Source: Chitinophaga caseinilytica (GTDB taxonomy: Bacteria > Bacteroidota > Bacteroidia > Chitinophagales > Chitinophagaceae). From it: a DNA stretch of 64,000 nucleotides. The notes beneath the pieces are model-generated. The model had not been told where the DNA came from. It saw nothing but the letters and a program-made list of their open reading frames with translations, and made no database searches. This document shows positions 34,311 to 44,100 of this stretch, piece after piece (positions within the stretch are counted from its first letter, which is position 1; the number at the start of each line of letters is the position of its first letter). The stretch is taken from assembly GCF_038396765.1 (NCBI RefSeq), contig NZ_CP150096.1, forward strand, positions 4,819,001 to 4,883,000. The letters are read 5' to 3'. The translations under genes were made by a program, and so were the position numbers.

Positions 34311-36440
34311 TCAGGAAGTCTGGACCACTACGTTGAAATGTTCGTCGAGCGCCAGGCGACCTTCTTTTTCGCCTTCCGGCGTGGCGAGGCCTTTGATTTT
34401 CCCCGTTTTTCCTTTGGTGAGGATGTCTTCCAGTTGTTTGTCCGTCAGTTTTTTGCCGAACAGTTCGAACGGGATTTTGAACCCGCAGGCGGCAAAGTTG
34501 GCGCAACCGTAAGCGGTATTCCCTTTTTTGACGGGGTGGGCCTTGCATTTCGGGCAGGTGGCGGCGGTGGGATCGGCGGGTTTCTTCGGCGCTTTGGGCT
34601 TGGCTTCCTTTTCCTTTTTCTCGGGCTCGGGCGGCCGTTCCGGCGCGATGGTGATGGATTTGCCGGTGTTGTTCTTCACGTCGCGGATGAGGGCGATCAC
34701 CATGTCGGTCAGCTCCTGCCGGAAGGTGTCCATGGCATATTCCCCTTTTTCCATGAGGCGCAGCTTGCGTTCCCAGGCGCCGGTGAGCTCAGGGCTTTTG
34801 AGCAGTTCGTTTTCGATGGTATCGATGAGGTCGATGCCGGTTTGCGTGGCGAAGATGTTCTTTTTCTTCTTCTCGATGTATTTGCGGCGGAAGAGGGTTT
34901 CGATGATGTTGGCGCGGGTAGAAGGGCGGCCGATGCCGTTGTCTTTCAATACTTCGCGCATTTCCTCGTCTTCCACCTGCTTGCCGGCCGTTTCCATGGC
35001 GCGGAGCAGGGTGGCTTCCGTGTATGGTTTAGGCGGTGTGGTTTTGCCTTTGTGGATGCGGGGCTCGTGCGGACCGCTTTCCCCAACTTCGAATACGGGC
35101 AGGATCTTTTCGCCTTCTTCGGCGGGCTCGTCGCCTTCTTTGGGCGTGGGCGCGTCGTTGGCGTATACTTCCTTCCAGCCGGGCTCGAGGATCTGTTTGC
35201 CGGTGGCTTTGAATTCGACCTGGCCTACTTTGCCGAGCACGGTGGTGTTGGATATTTTACATTCCGGGTAGAACGCGGCGATGAAGCGGCGGGCTACGAG
35301 GTCGTAAATGCGTTTTTCGTCGAGATGCAGGTTTTCGGGGTACATGCCGGTGGGAATGATGGCATGGTGGTCGGTCACCTTTTTATCGTCGAACACGGAT
35401 TTGAGTTTCGGGATGGGCTTTTCCAGCAGCGGTGCGATGAGGGCTGCGTAGGGCGTCAGGTCTTTGAGGATGCCGGCGATCTTGGGATGGAGGTCTTCTG
35501 AAAGGTAGGTGGTGTCTACACGCGGATAGGTGACGAGCTTCTTTTCGTAGAGGCTCTGGATGTACCGCAGGGTATCGTCTGCCGAGTAGCCGTATTTCTT
35601 ATTGGCTTCCACCTGGAGTGCGGTGAGGTCGAACAGGCGGGGATTGCCTTCCTTTCCTTCTTTTTTCTCGAAGGAAGTGATCTCGAAGGGGTGTTCCTTG
35701 AGATAGGCGAGCCCTTTTTCGGCGCGCTCCACGACTACGATCCGGTCAATGGCGGCTGTGAATTCTACTTTTTTATAGATGGTTTTCAGTTCCCAGTATT
35801 CGGCTGAAACGAAGGCGTTGATCTCTTTCTGGCGGGCCACGATCATGGCGAGCGTGGGTGTCTGGACGCGGCCGATGGAAAGAACGGCCTTGCCCTGGGC
35901 GAATTTCTTGGTGAAAAGGCGGGTGGCGTTCATGCCGAGGAGCCAGTCGCCGATGGCGCGGGCGCTGCCGGCGGCGTAGAGGTTATCGTATTGGGCGGCG
36001 TCTTTGAGGGACTGGAACCCGTTTCTGATGGCTTCTTCGGTAAGCGAGGATATCCAGAGGCGTTTTACGGGCGCGGCGCAGCGGGCTTTGAGGAGTACCC
36101 ATCGCTGGATGAGCTCCCCTTCCTGGCCGGCGTCACCGCAGTTGATGACCTCTTCGCATTGCTGGATGAGGGTTTCGATGACGCGGAACTGTTTTTCCAC
36201 CCCGTTGTTTTCGATCAGTTTGATGCCGAACTGGGCGGGGATGATGGGCAGGTCGGACAGCGACCAGTATTTCCAGTGGGGGGAATAGTCGTGCGGTTCC
36301 TTGAGGGTACAGAAGTGCCCGAAGGTCCAGGTGACCTGGAACCCGTTCCCTTCATAATATCCATCTTTCCGGGTTTTGGCGCCCAACACTTCGGCAATGT
36401 CGCGCGCAACGCTCGGTTTTTCCGCTATACAGACTTTCAT
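34311..36440 (-). CDS. topB: DNA topoisomerase III
   Basis: 709 residues from ATG 36440 (MKVCIAEKPSVARDIAEVLG). Toprim domain with EVINCGDAGQEGELIQRW, then SIGRVQTPTLAMIV, the active-site Tyr in LVTYPRVDTTYLSEDL, and GIGRPSTRANIIETLFRR. The C-terminus has a zinc-finger-like element (TCPKCKAHPVKKGN...YGCANFAACGF), preceded by an acidic/basic Lys-rich linker. It relaxes negative supercoils and decatenates DNA. The Toprim sequence GDAGQEGE instead of DADREGE is shared by Bacteroidetes TopB proteins, so it is a family trait, not a lesion. Confidence 0.93.
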   Translation of the reverse strand: MKVCIAEKPSVARDIAEVLGAKTRKDGYYEGNGFQVTWTFGHFCTLKEPHDYSPHWKYWSLSDLPIIPAQFGIKLIENNGVEKQFRVIETLIQQCEEVINCGDAGQEGELIQRWVLLKARCAAPVKRLWISSLTEEAIRNGFQSLKDAAQYDNLYAAGSARAIGDWLLGMNATRLFTKKFAQGKAVLSIGRVQTPTLAMIVARQKEINAFVSAEYWELKTIYKKVEFTAAIDRIVVVERAEKGLAYLKEHPFEITSFEKKEGKEGNPRLFDLTALQVEANKKYGYSADDTLRYIQSLYEKKLVTYPRVDTTYLSEDLHPKIAGILKDLTPYAALIAPLLEKPIPKLKSVFDDKKVTDHHAIIPTGMYPENLHLDEKRIYDLVARRFIAAFYPECKISNTTVLGKVGQVEFKATGKQILEPGWKEVYANDAPTPKEGDEPAEEGEKILPVFEVGESGPHEPRIHKGKTTPPKPYTEATLLRAMETAGKQVEDEEMREVLKDNGIGRPSTRANIIETLFRRKYIEKKKKNIFATQTGIDLIDTIENELLKSPELTGAWERKLRLMEKGEYAMDTFRQELTDMVIALIRDVKNNTGKSITIAPERPPEPEKKEKEAKPKAPKKPADPTAATCPKCKAHPVKKGNTAYGCANFAACGFKIPFELFGKKLTDKQLEDILTKGKTGKIKGLATPEGEKEGRLALDEHFNVVVQTS

Positions 36441-36986
36441 ATCAGCCGCGAATTTCGGGGAAAAGGGGGAATATTTCAAGAAGATCGCTGTTCATGGCTG
36501 GCCATTTTGTACCGCCGATGGTTTATATATCAATTTGAAAAATGGCAAGCCAAAATTCCGGAGGAAATAATTTTTGTATGGTCGCAACACTTATATTCAC
36601 TGAAAATCAAACTTCAAAAACGATCATGGGAGTTGATCTTTCCTGCAGGCGGGCTTGCATGAACGATCTGCCGCGAAAATCGAATTTTCTGCAAGCGGAT
36701 ATGTTTGGGGAGGAAGTTATGTGGCTGTTGAAAATGGTGCTGAACGAAACGATCGGCGGCAAGGCCAACGTTGCCCTCGATTTGGAACCGGAGCGGGCAA
36801 GGTCTGTTCATTGTTATTGGCTGGAGCTGCCGTGGGCTCCCAAACCAGCAACCAAAGCAGGAAACGGTGTAAGATCAAACCAGCTGGCGGATAATTCATG
36901 TATCTATACACGTGAAATTTCGTGTGGGGTTGATTACATTTGATACAGTTTTACATACCATTATCTACTGTTAAAATCCTGATGAT
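36441..36986. other. 546-base A/T-rich region without a recognisable gene
   Basis: Separates topB from the DUF4256 gene. Open frames exist on both strands (for example 36542-36943 plus), but none has a family, a signal peptide or the G/C-rich third codon positions seen in neighbouring genes. It may contain promoters for both flanking genes or decayed coding sequence. Confidence 0.5.
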
Positions 36987-37562
36987 ATGCCCACCACACC
37001 CAACAGCAAAAAGAAGTTAACCGCAGACCAGCGGGATGCGCTGCTCAAAACCCTGAAGGCCCGCTTCGAGAAAAACATGCGGCGTCACAAGGGGATCGAC
37101 TGGAGTAAAGTCCAGGAAAGGGTCGAAGCGCACCCGGCGAAGTTATGGTCGCTGAACGAGATGGAGGAAACCGGCGGCGAGCCGGATGTGATCGGATTCG
37201 ATAAAAAATCCGGCGAAATCACATTCTGCGACTGTGCCCCCGAAAGTCCCAAAGGCCGGCGGAGCACTTGTTACGACTATGAAGCCCTCCAGTCCAGGAA
37301 AGAGCACAAGCCCAAAACGAGCGCTATCGACATGGCGAACGAAATAGGCATCACCATACTCACCGAAGCACAATATCGTGCATTGCAGGAGCTTGGGGAA
37401 TTCGACCTGAAAACCTCGAGCTGGGTCAAAACCCCGGACGATATCCGTGAGTTGGGCGGCGCCATCTTCTGCGACCGCCGGTATAACAAGGTGTTCATGT
37501 ATCACAACGGCGCGGAATCGTATTACGGGGCGCGCGGTTTCCGGGGGATTTTGGTGGTTTGA
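36987..37562 (+). CDS. DUF4256-domain protein
   Basis: 191 residues. It matches DUF4256 end to end: LLKTLKARFEKNMRRHKGIDW, then KLWSLNEMEETGGEPDVIGF, ITFCDCAPESPKGRRSTCYD, LTEAQYRALQELGEFDLKTSSWV, and FCDRRYNKVFMYHNGAESYYGARGFRG. The family is soluble, widespread and uncharacterised. The Cys pair CDC and the invariant YHNGAxSYY motif look like an active or binding site. Confidence 0.88.
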   Translation: MPTTPNSKKKLTADQRDALLKTLKARFEKNMRRHKGIDWSKVQERVEAHPAKLWSLNEMEETGGEPDVIGFDKKSGEITFCDCAPESPKGRRSTCYDYEALQSRKEHKPKTSAIDMANEIGITILTEAQYRALQELGEFDLKTSSWVKTPDDIRELGGAIFCDRRYNKVFMYHNGAESYYGARGFRGILVV

Positions 37563-37749
37563 TCTTCTGGCGGGGATTGTTGGTTGCCCAGGCTGGTATC
37601 CTAAGGTGATTTTCTATGTAGCAGGCGCGTCGCGCGAATTACTTCAGGAATTGCTGTTCCAGCGGCTAAGCAATAGGTTCCCGGAACTATTGACTGTCCG
37701 ATGCCGGTATTGGGCTTGGTTTACTGATGTTCGCTCAGCAGTATTGCGT

Positions 37750-38240
37750 CTGGTTCCGGAAAGTTTTTGATTCCAATGCATCAACATAACGGAAGTGTTT
37801 CACCAGGTTCCGGAAAGATTTTTAATCGCTGTGCTACAATGAAACGGCCACATTTCGCCCAGGTTCCGGAAAGGCTTTTAATACTTCCCTTTGTATCAAA
37901 AATTAAAAACATGTTTCTTGTAGTACATTAAAGTGCGCAAAACAGCCGTGAAAGAAAGTGATATTGAAACTTTGGTAGCGTAGTACTATCGGCAGGTGGT
38001 GATGTTCGACGAAATTAAAGATTGTACCAGGCTCCGGAAAGGTTTATGCAGTATTCCACTGCATCAAAACCGACATCCATGGATATTGTACAATCTGTCA
38101 AAGCGCGCGAAACGGCCGTGATATATAAACTGCGGTAGCAATATACTATCCGCACAAGTAGTGATATTCGACGAAATTAAAGATTGCACCAGGCTCCGGA
38201 AAGGTTTTTGCAGTATACCACTGCATCAAAACCGACATCC
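37750..38240 (+). repeat. Decaying tandem repeats of a promoter/5'-gene unit
   Basis: A word close to CCAGGTTCCGGAAAGGTTTTT occurs five times: about 37750, 37803, 37859, 38027 and 38189. The last two intervals (168 and 162 bases) each carry a broken copy of the 5' end of the NTF2-like gene. In copy 1, ATG 37911 soon meets TAA. In copy 2, ATG 38079 reads MDIVQSVKARETAVIYKLR then stop. The intact gene starts at 38241. The copies join at ACCAGG, a word found both in the gene body (38362 region, CAGTACCAGGG) and in the repeat. Upstream, 37563-37749 holds nothing I recognise. Confidence 0.8.
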
Positions 38241-38657
38241 ATGGATATTGTACAATCTGTCAAAGCGCGCGAAACGGCCGTGAAAGAAAGTGATATTGAA
38301 ACTGCGGTAGCGTTTTACCATCCGCAGGTGGTGATGTTCGACGTAGTGAAGGATTTCCAGTACCAGGGAACCGACGCACTACGAAACAGGCTCAGCGAAT
38401 GGCTGGGGTCCCTGGCCCGGGTGATCGATTTCGAGATACAGGTGATCCATGTCGAAGAGGAAAGCAACCTGGCCTGGTGTGCTACAAAGAACCATATTGT
38501 AGCGGAAACGGTACAAGGCGATAAGCTGGATATGTGGTGGCGGGAAACGGCATGTTACGTAAAGGATCCCGAAAAATGGCTGATCCGGCACGTGCATAGC
38601 TCCGTACCCTTCGATCCGGCAACCGGAAAGGCTTCCATTGCTCTGAAGCCGTCATGA
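38241..38657 (+). CDS. NTF2-like (SnoaL/ketosteroid-isomerase fold) protein
   Basis: 138 residues from ATG 38241. The pattern AVKESDIETAVAFYHPQVVMFDVVKDFQYQGTDALRNRLSEWL, followed by FEIQVIHVEEESNLAWC and WWRETACYVKDPEKWLIRHVHSSVPFDP, is a typical NTF2-like cone with the conserved WLIxHxHxS end. Family members are isomerases, hydrolases or binding proteins. The upstream broken copies show repeated tandem duplication of the gene's 5' end. Confidence 0.83.
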   Translation: MDIVQSVKARETAVKESDIETAVAFYHPQVVMFDVVKDFQYQGTDALRNRLSEWLGSLARVIDFEIQVIHVEEESNLAWCATKNHIVAETVQGDKLDMWWRETACYVKDPEKWLIRHVHSSVPFDPATGKASIALKPS

Positions 38658-38722
38658 TCCACTTATATATTATGTGTACGTGGGTTTTCCTGGAAAGCTC
38701 CCCTTGATGTAATCGTGAGCGA

Positions 38723-39436
38723 TTACCGCAACAACCGCATCCGGTAAGCATTGATCGCCGTTTCGCCCAGTTTCGTCACCAGCCGGTAATTCACGACAAC
38801 ACCCACCGCCGCACCGATCACAGGCATCAGCTGCGCCATCTTGGCGATGTCGAGATAATCGCGGTATTCTTGCTGAAAGGCCCTCCAGTCAAAGGACTCC
38901 TCCTTTTCCGGCAGCGTTTCCGCCCTGCGGGCCCAGTCTTCCATCTGCGAAAACACTTTCCGCCGATGGTCCTGGCTGCTGAAAGCCAGCTGGAAAATCA
39001 ACAGGATGTACAATCGCTCCCGGTAATCTTTCACATCAAAACCGTACATAGTAGCGATGTCGAACAGCAATTTTAATTTCATGGACAACAGGATCGGGAA
39101 ATCCGCCAATCCCAGCAGGATCCCCCCGGCGCCGGTGACCCCGCCTTCCGCCGCGGCCGTATGCTTGTAGTAACCAATCCGCTTTCTCACAGCGGCTTCC
39201 ATTTCCGCAAAAGACGCATATTCCTGTTTACCCGGCACCGTATACTTCGACCCGAACAGCACCCCGCGCACCATCTCCCGGATCGTGGCCGTGATGGCAC
39301 GATGCACCTTTTCAGGGATGATCCGGTTCACCCGCGCCTGTAGGGTGCGCGACAGCCGCTGCACCATGCTAGGCGCCTTCCGCATGCGGAGCTTCCAGGT
39401 TTCCATCTCGGCGCGCGCCTGTAATTCGTATAACAT
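38723..39436 (-). CDS. EcsC-family protein
   Basis: 237 residues. The EcsC signature is present: AAEGGVTGAGGILLGLADFPILLSMKLKLLFDIATMYGFDV, then the Gly-rich LMPVIGAAVGVVVNYRLVTKLGETA near the C-terminus. Two glycine-rich hydrophobic segments suggest membrane association. The family is named after B. subtilis EcsC and its molecular role is unknown. Monocistronic as far as visible. Confidence 0.85.
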   Translation of the reverse strand: MLYELQARAEMETWKLRMRKAPSMVQRLSRTLQARVNRIIPEKVHRAITATIREMVRGVLFGSKYTVPGKQEYASFAEMEAAVRKRIGYYKHTAAAEGGVTGAGGILLGLADFPILLSMKLKLLFDIATMYGFDVKDYRERLYILLIFQLAFSSQDHRRKVFSQMEDWARRAETLPEKEESFDWRAFQQEYRDYLDIAKMAQLMPVIGAAVGVVVNYRLVTKLGETAINAYRMRLLR

Positions 39437-39522
39437 GTTGGATCTTTAATGCGTGATGACGGGTTTTCTGAATATACGATCGCTGCGGCAGCCGCCAAAA
39501 TTATTCCCACTGTAAATCTGCG

Positions 39523-39778
39523 GGTGATGCCGCAGCCATTGACTGCATGCAACGACATCCTATAGAAAAATCGGCACAGCCAACAATACTGCTTCGTCCG
39601 GAAAACTAAACCTGCTTTAACAGGCAACACCACCTGCAGGGCCATCCATGGGTGATGCCGCGGCCATTGGCTGCATTCAACGGCATCCTATAGAAAAATC
39701 AATCGGAATATCCGCTGGCGCTGCTTCGTCCAGAAAACAAACCAACTCAAACATGCACCACCAGTTTGCAGGGCAATT
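39523..39778. repeat. Imperfect tandem duplication covering the 3' end of the lacI-type gene
   Basis: Two copies of about 128 bases (39523-39650 and 39651-39778) share GGTGATGCCGC, GCCATTG, CATCCTATAGAAAAATC, CTGCTTCGTCC and TGCAGGGC words. The second copy runs into the last codons of the lacI-type gene (stop at 39747). The first is a detached remnant. The 39437-39522 gap to EcsC shows nothing else. Confidence 0.7.
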
Positions 39779-40757
39779 GGATACTCCGGGCCGATTGCTC
39801 CTCGCCTTCCCCTTCACGTATCCGGGAAAACAACTGCATCGCGGCCTCCAGCCCCATTTCGTGGGAACTTTCTTCGATAGACGCCGCCGGCTTATGGTCA
39901 AGGTAATCGAGGATCGGCAGGTTACCGAACCCCGTAAACGGCATCACATCCACCAGCTGCGGATGGTATTTCTTTAAAAAAGCGATCCCGTCCAGCGCCA
40001 TGTAATTCTTGAATGCGAACACGGCCGTGGGCGGTACTTCCAACGCCAACATCCGCGCCAGCGCCGCTTCCGTATGCTCCCGCGAAAAATCCACCACTTC
40101 CACCAATTCTTCCCGCAACGGAATGCCATGCTGCTCCAACGCCAGCTTATACCCCTCGTACCGCGCATTCCCCGTCCGCATCCCCTCCGGCCCCCGCAAA
40201 TGCGCAATATGCCGGTGGCCCTGGCGAATGAGGAAATCCGTAGCCAGGCGGCCACCCTCCATATTGTTGCTCGACACGAAGTCGAACTCCGGCGTGGCCG
40301 GCTCCCGGCCAATGCACACCACCGGGATCCCGATCGACAATAACTTCTGATAAGGCACCATATCCGTCCGCGTCTTCGAAATCGCCGCCACCACACCGTC
40401 TACCCGGTTGCGGATCATCAGGTCGATGATCCTTTCTTCCTTCTGCTCGTCTTCCCGCGACTGCGCCAGCATCACATGATACCCCCTTTCCTCCGCCGCC
40501 GCTTCCACGCCGTTGGCCGCGAAAGCATAATATTGGTCGAGAATGTCGGGAACGATGAGGCCCAGCGTAGACGTGCGGTTCAGCTTGAAATGCCGCGCCG
40601 CCTCATTGGGAATGTAGTTCAACTCCCGCGCCAGCGCCTTCACCCGCTCGCTCGTCAGCGAACTGATCGTAGCGTCGTTATTCAATGCTTTGGATACCGT
40701 TGACACAGACATATTCAATTTCCGCGCAATATCTTTGATCGTTACTCCCCTTTTCAT
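39747..40757 (-). CDS. LacI-family transcriptional regulator
   Basis: 336 residues. N-terminal HTH (VTIKDIARKLNMSVSTVSKALNN) with the hinge region ARELNYIPNEAARHFKLNRTSTLGLIVPDI, then a periplasmic-binding-protein-like effector domain (about 60-335; RHIAHLRGPEGMRTGNARYEGY, FAFKNYMALDGIAFLKKY). It is divergent from the SusC gene over 382 bases and is the obvious candidate regulator of that locus, responding to a sugar. Its 3' end is tandemly duplicated downstream. Confidence 0.92.
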   Translation of the reverse strand: MKRGVTIKDIARKLNMSVSTVSKALNNDATISSLTSERVKALARELNYIPNEAARHFKLNRTSTLGLIVPDILDQYYAFAANGVEAAAEERGYHVMLAQSREDEQKEERIIDLMIRNRVDGVVAAISKTRTDMVPYQKLLSIGIPVVCIGREPATPEFDFVSSNNMEGGRLATDFLIRQGHRHIAHLRGPEGMRTGNARYEGYKLALEQHGIPLREELVEVVDFSREHTEAALARMLALEVPPTAVFAFKNYMALDGIAFLKKYHPQLVDVMPFTGFGNLPILDYLDHKPAASIEESSHEMGLEAAMQLFSRIREGEGEEQSARSIQLPCKLVVHV

Positions 40758-41139
40758 ATTTCAATAAACGATTTCAAACGTTGTAGTAGACTTTTTTCAC
40801 CCCTTGTGTAAAGTTAAATCGATTGCAAATACTAATTTGGCAAAAGAACATTGAAAAATCACGATTGCAGTAATATAATTTTTTCACGTTAAACAATCAT
40901 TTCCGTTACCCGCTATTCGAACCATATTGTAAAACACGACACACAGACGATTGCTATTTGATCACGTATTGAAAACTGGTATTGGTCCGTTCGGATCAAA
41001 TTACATCACGTTTGCGGTAATTTATTTTTTCACGTTTAAAACTGACATTGGCCAAACAAGCCTGTTTGACCATTTCACACAGCACATTTAACACTAACAC
41101 GTCGATATTACCATTTCTAAATCCTTAATCTGATTCACC
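40758..41139. promoter_or_regulatory. Regulatory gap between lacI and susC with repeated motifs
   Basis: A 382-base A/T-rich region. Two near-identical blocks of about 33 bases lie at 40861-40894 and 41008-41040 (ACGNTTGCNGTAAT, then A/T, TTTTTTCACGTT). CGNTTGC occurs four times (40820, 40862, 40948, 41009). An imperfect LacI-type half-palindrome CGATTTCAAACG lies at 40769-40780, close to the lacI start. This is the probable control region for both genes. Confidence 0.55.
41050..41071. promoter_or_regulatory. Candidate operator (near-perfect palindrome) upstream of susC
   Basis: GGCCAAACA (41050-41058), AGCC, TGTTTGACC (41063-41071): nine-base arms with one mismatch, 69 bases before the susC ATG. 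Size and symmetry fit a LacI-family operator. Confidence 0.45.
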
Positions 41140-44100
41140 ATGACAATGCGTATCGGAAGGAGGCCTTATTGGACCTCCCCGGCCTGCTGCGCCCTGCTAC
41201 TCGCGCTATCAGCCGGAATCCCCGCCGCCAGCGGCATGTATGCAAACGTTTCCAAAACTTCCCTCCGGGTCGTCAAAGACATCAGCGGCGTAATCCGCGA
41301 CAAATCCGGCGCCGCACTCCCCGGCGTTACCGTCGCCATCGAAGGCACCACCAAAGGCACCACCACAGACGCGCAGGGCAAATTCTCCCTCACCGCCGTG
41401 CCCGACAACGCCGTGCTCATTTTCACCTTCATCGGCTACCAACCGCTCAAAGTGCCGGTCGCCTCCACCAACTCGTGGAACATTATCCTGCAAGACAATG
41501 CCACGCAGCTCGACCAGCTCGTAGTAGTGGGATATGGCACCCGTAAAAAATCGGACCTCACCGGCGCCGTGGCGCAGGTACAGGTGAGCAAACTTGAGAA
41601 CGAAAATCCAGCCACCGTCCAGGACGCGCTCCGGGCAAATGTTCCCGGTCTTTCCGTGACGTCCTCCAACTCCGCCAAAGGCGGCGGCGACCTGCAGATC
41701 CGCGGCCGCTCCTCCCTCAACGCCAACAGCGCACCGCTCCTCGTGCTCGACGGTGTCATCTACCCCGGCGCATTGTCAGACATTAACCCGAATGATATTC
41801 AAACGATAGACGTCCTCAAAGACGCGAGCGCCGCGGCCGTTTTCGGTGCCAAGTCCGCCGCAGGCGTGGTCTTGATCACCACCAAGAAAGGCTCCTCCGG
41901 CAAGCCCCAGGTAACGCTCAACAGCAACATCGGCCTCGCCACCCTCGCCATGGACCAGCCGCTGTACGACGGGCCGGGTTTCGTGCACTGGCGCACAGAC
42001 GTGCTCAAAAGCATGAACGCCAACGCAAAGCCTTATCAGTTCGACGATCCCCGTCAGCTCCCCTCAGATATCACCATCGACCAATGGAAAGCCTATGACA
42101 ACTCGCAGGGCGACCCCGTCGACATCTGGCTGAACCGCCTGAAGATCCTATCGCTGGAAGTTAAAAACTACAAAGCCGGCAAGCAAACCAACTGGTACGA
42201 CCAGATGTTCCAGAAAGGCCTCCGCAACGATCATACGATCAGCGTAGGCGGCAGAACGGACAATACGTCGTATTACATTTCCGCGGGATATACGAACAAC
42301 GAAGGCGTGATCCTCGGCGATAAATTCAAGACTTTCCGCACCCGCATCAATATCGAGACCAAAGCCGCCAAATGGGCCACCATCGGCATTAACATGCAAT
42401 TCGCCGACAGGGATGAAAGCCAGGTGACGGTGGATTGGGGACAGATGATCAACGCCAGTCCGTGGGGAGAAAAATACAAAGACGACGGGGTGACGCTGCG
42501 CGATAGTCCGAACGACGACATCGGCAACAACACCAATCCCTTCCTCAATTATGAATATACCGACCGGCTGCAGAAGTTCCACACGCTGTTCGGCAGCCTG
42601 TACGCCAAGGGCGATCTTGGCTACGGGTTCTCCTACCAGGTGAATTTTACGCCGAACTTCGAATGGGGAAAATACTTCAACGCCAACCTGGCCAAGGATT
42701 TCCGGTATGCGGCGCGGCGCGGGTACGCCGTTCGCCGGCAGCAGGATTTCTTCAACTGGCAGATCGACAACATCCTCCGCTGGAACAAGACTTACGGCGA
42801 TCATGACTTCGACGTCACGTTCCTGTACAACGCTGAAAAATACCAGAGCTGGCGAAACCAGATGGAAAACGAAGGCTTCGACCCGAACGATAACCTTTCC
42901 TGGCACAACATCGGCGCGGGCATCAAACCCGTGATCAGCAGCTTCGACTCCCTGGCCACGGGAGACGCGCTCATGGGGCGCCTAAATTATGCCTGGAAAC
43001 AGAAATACATGCTGACGGCGTCTATCCGCCGCGACGGATATTCCGCCTTCGGACAGGCGAACCCGCGGGCCAATTTCCCCTCCATCGGCCTGGGATGGGT
43101 GTTCAGCAAGGAGAATTTCGTAAACCTGCCCTGGCTCGACTTCGGCAAACTGCGCGCCTCCTGGGGCGTGAACGGCAACCGCGACATCGGGCGGTACGTG
43201 GCGCTGGGAGACCTTTCCACCGGAAAATACCAGTACATCATGCCCAACGGCAACATCGTGCTCGTATCGCAACTCTACGGCAACCGCATGCCCAACCCGC
43301 TCCTCAAATGGGAAAAAAGCAAATCGTACAACCTCGGGCTCGATTTCGGCGTGCTGAACAACCGGCTCACGGGTACCATCGAAGTATACAAGAAAATCAC
43401 GACCGACCTTATCGTTAACCGCACTATTTCTGACGTAACGGGCTATTTCAACGTGATCTCCAACCTCGGTGAAGTCCAGAACCAGGGGATCGAGCTGAAC
43501 CTCAGCAGCGTGAACGTGAAAACGCCCGATTTCGAATGGGGAACGAACCTCAACTTCTTCACCAACCGCAACCGCATCGTGAGCCTCTATGGCCCCGCGC
43601 CGGTGAAAGGGCCAGACGGGAAGATCGTCATGAAAGAAGCCGACGACCGGGCCAACAAATGGTTCATCGGCCGGGATATCGAAGAAATTTGGGACATGAA
43701 AGTGCTCGGCGTCTGGAAAACTTCCGAAGCCGACGAAGCGAAGAAATTCGGCGTGAAACCCGGCGATTTCAAGCTGGAAGACACCAACGGCGACGGCAAA
43801 TATTCTGACGACGACCGCCAGTTCCTCGGCTACCGCTCCCCCCGCTACCAATGGACGCTCCGCAACGATTTTTCCTATAAAGGCATCTCGCTTTCCTTCA
43901 TGCTGTACAGCCATTGGGGCCATTACAAGGAATACAACCAGGCCAAGAACAACACCGGCTTCATCGACCGGCAGAATTCCTACGTGCTCCCCTACTGGAC
44001 GCCCGAAAACCAGATCGACGATCATGCCCGCCTGTTCTCCAACAACGGCAGCCTCAGTTTCACCAACTGGCGGAAAGCTTCGTTCATCCGCCTGAGCACC

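Noticed and set aside
34311..36440. TopB with a damaged Toprim motif (GDAGQEGE)
   Set aside because: The same sequence is usual in Bacteroidetes TopB, so it is a lineage feature.
36542..36943. Possible 133-codon gene
   Set aside because: No family, no ribosome site and unsettled codon use; overlapping frames are equally open.
37750..38240. CRISPR array
   Set aside because: Unit lengths are irregular (53-168 bases), and the copies contain broken gene sequence rather than spacers.
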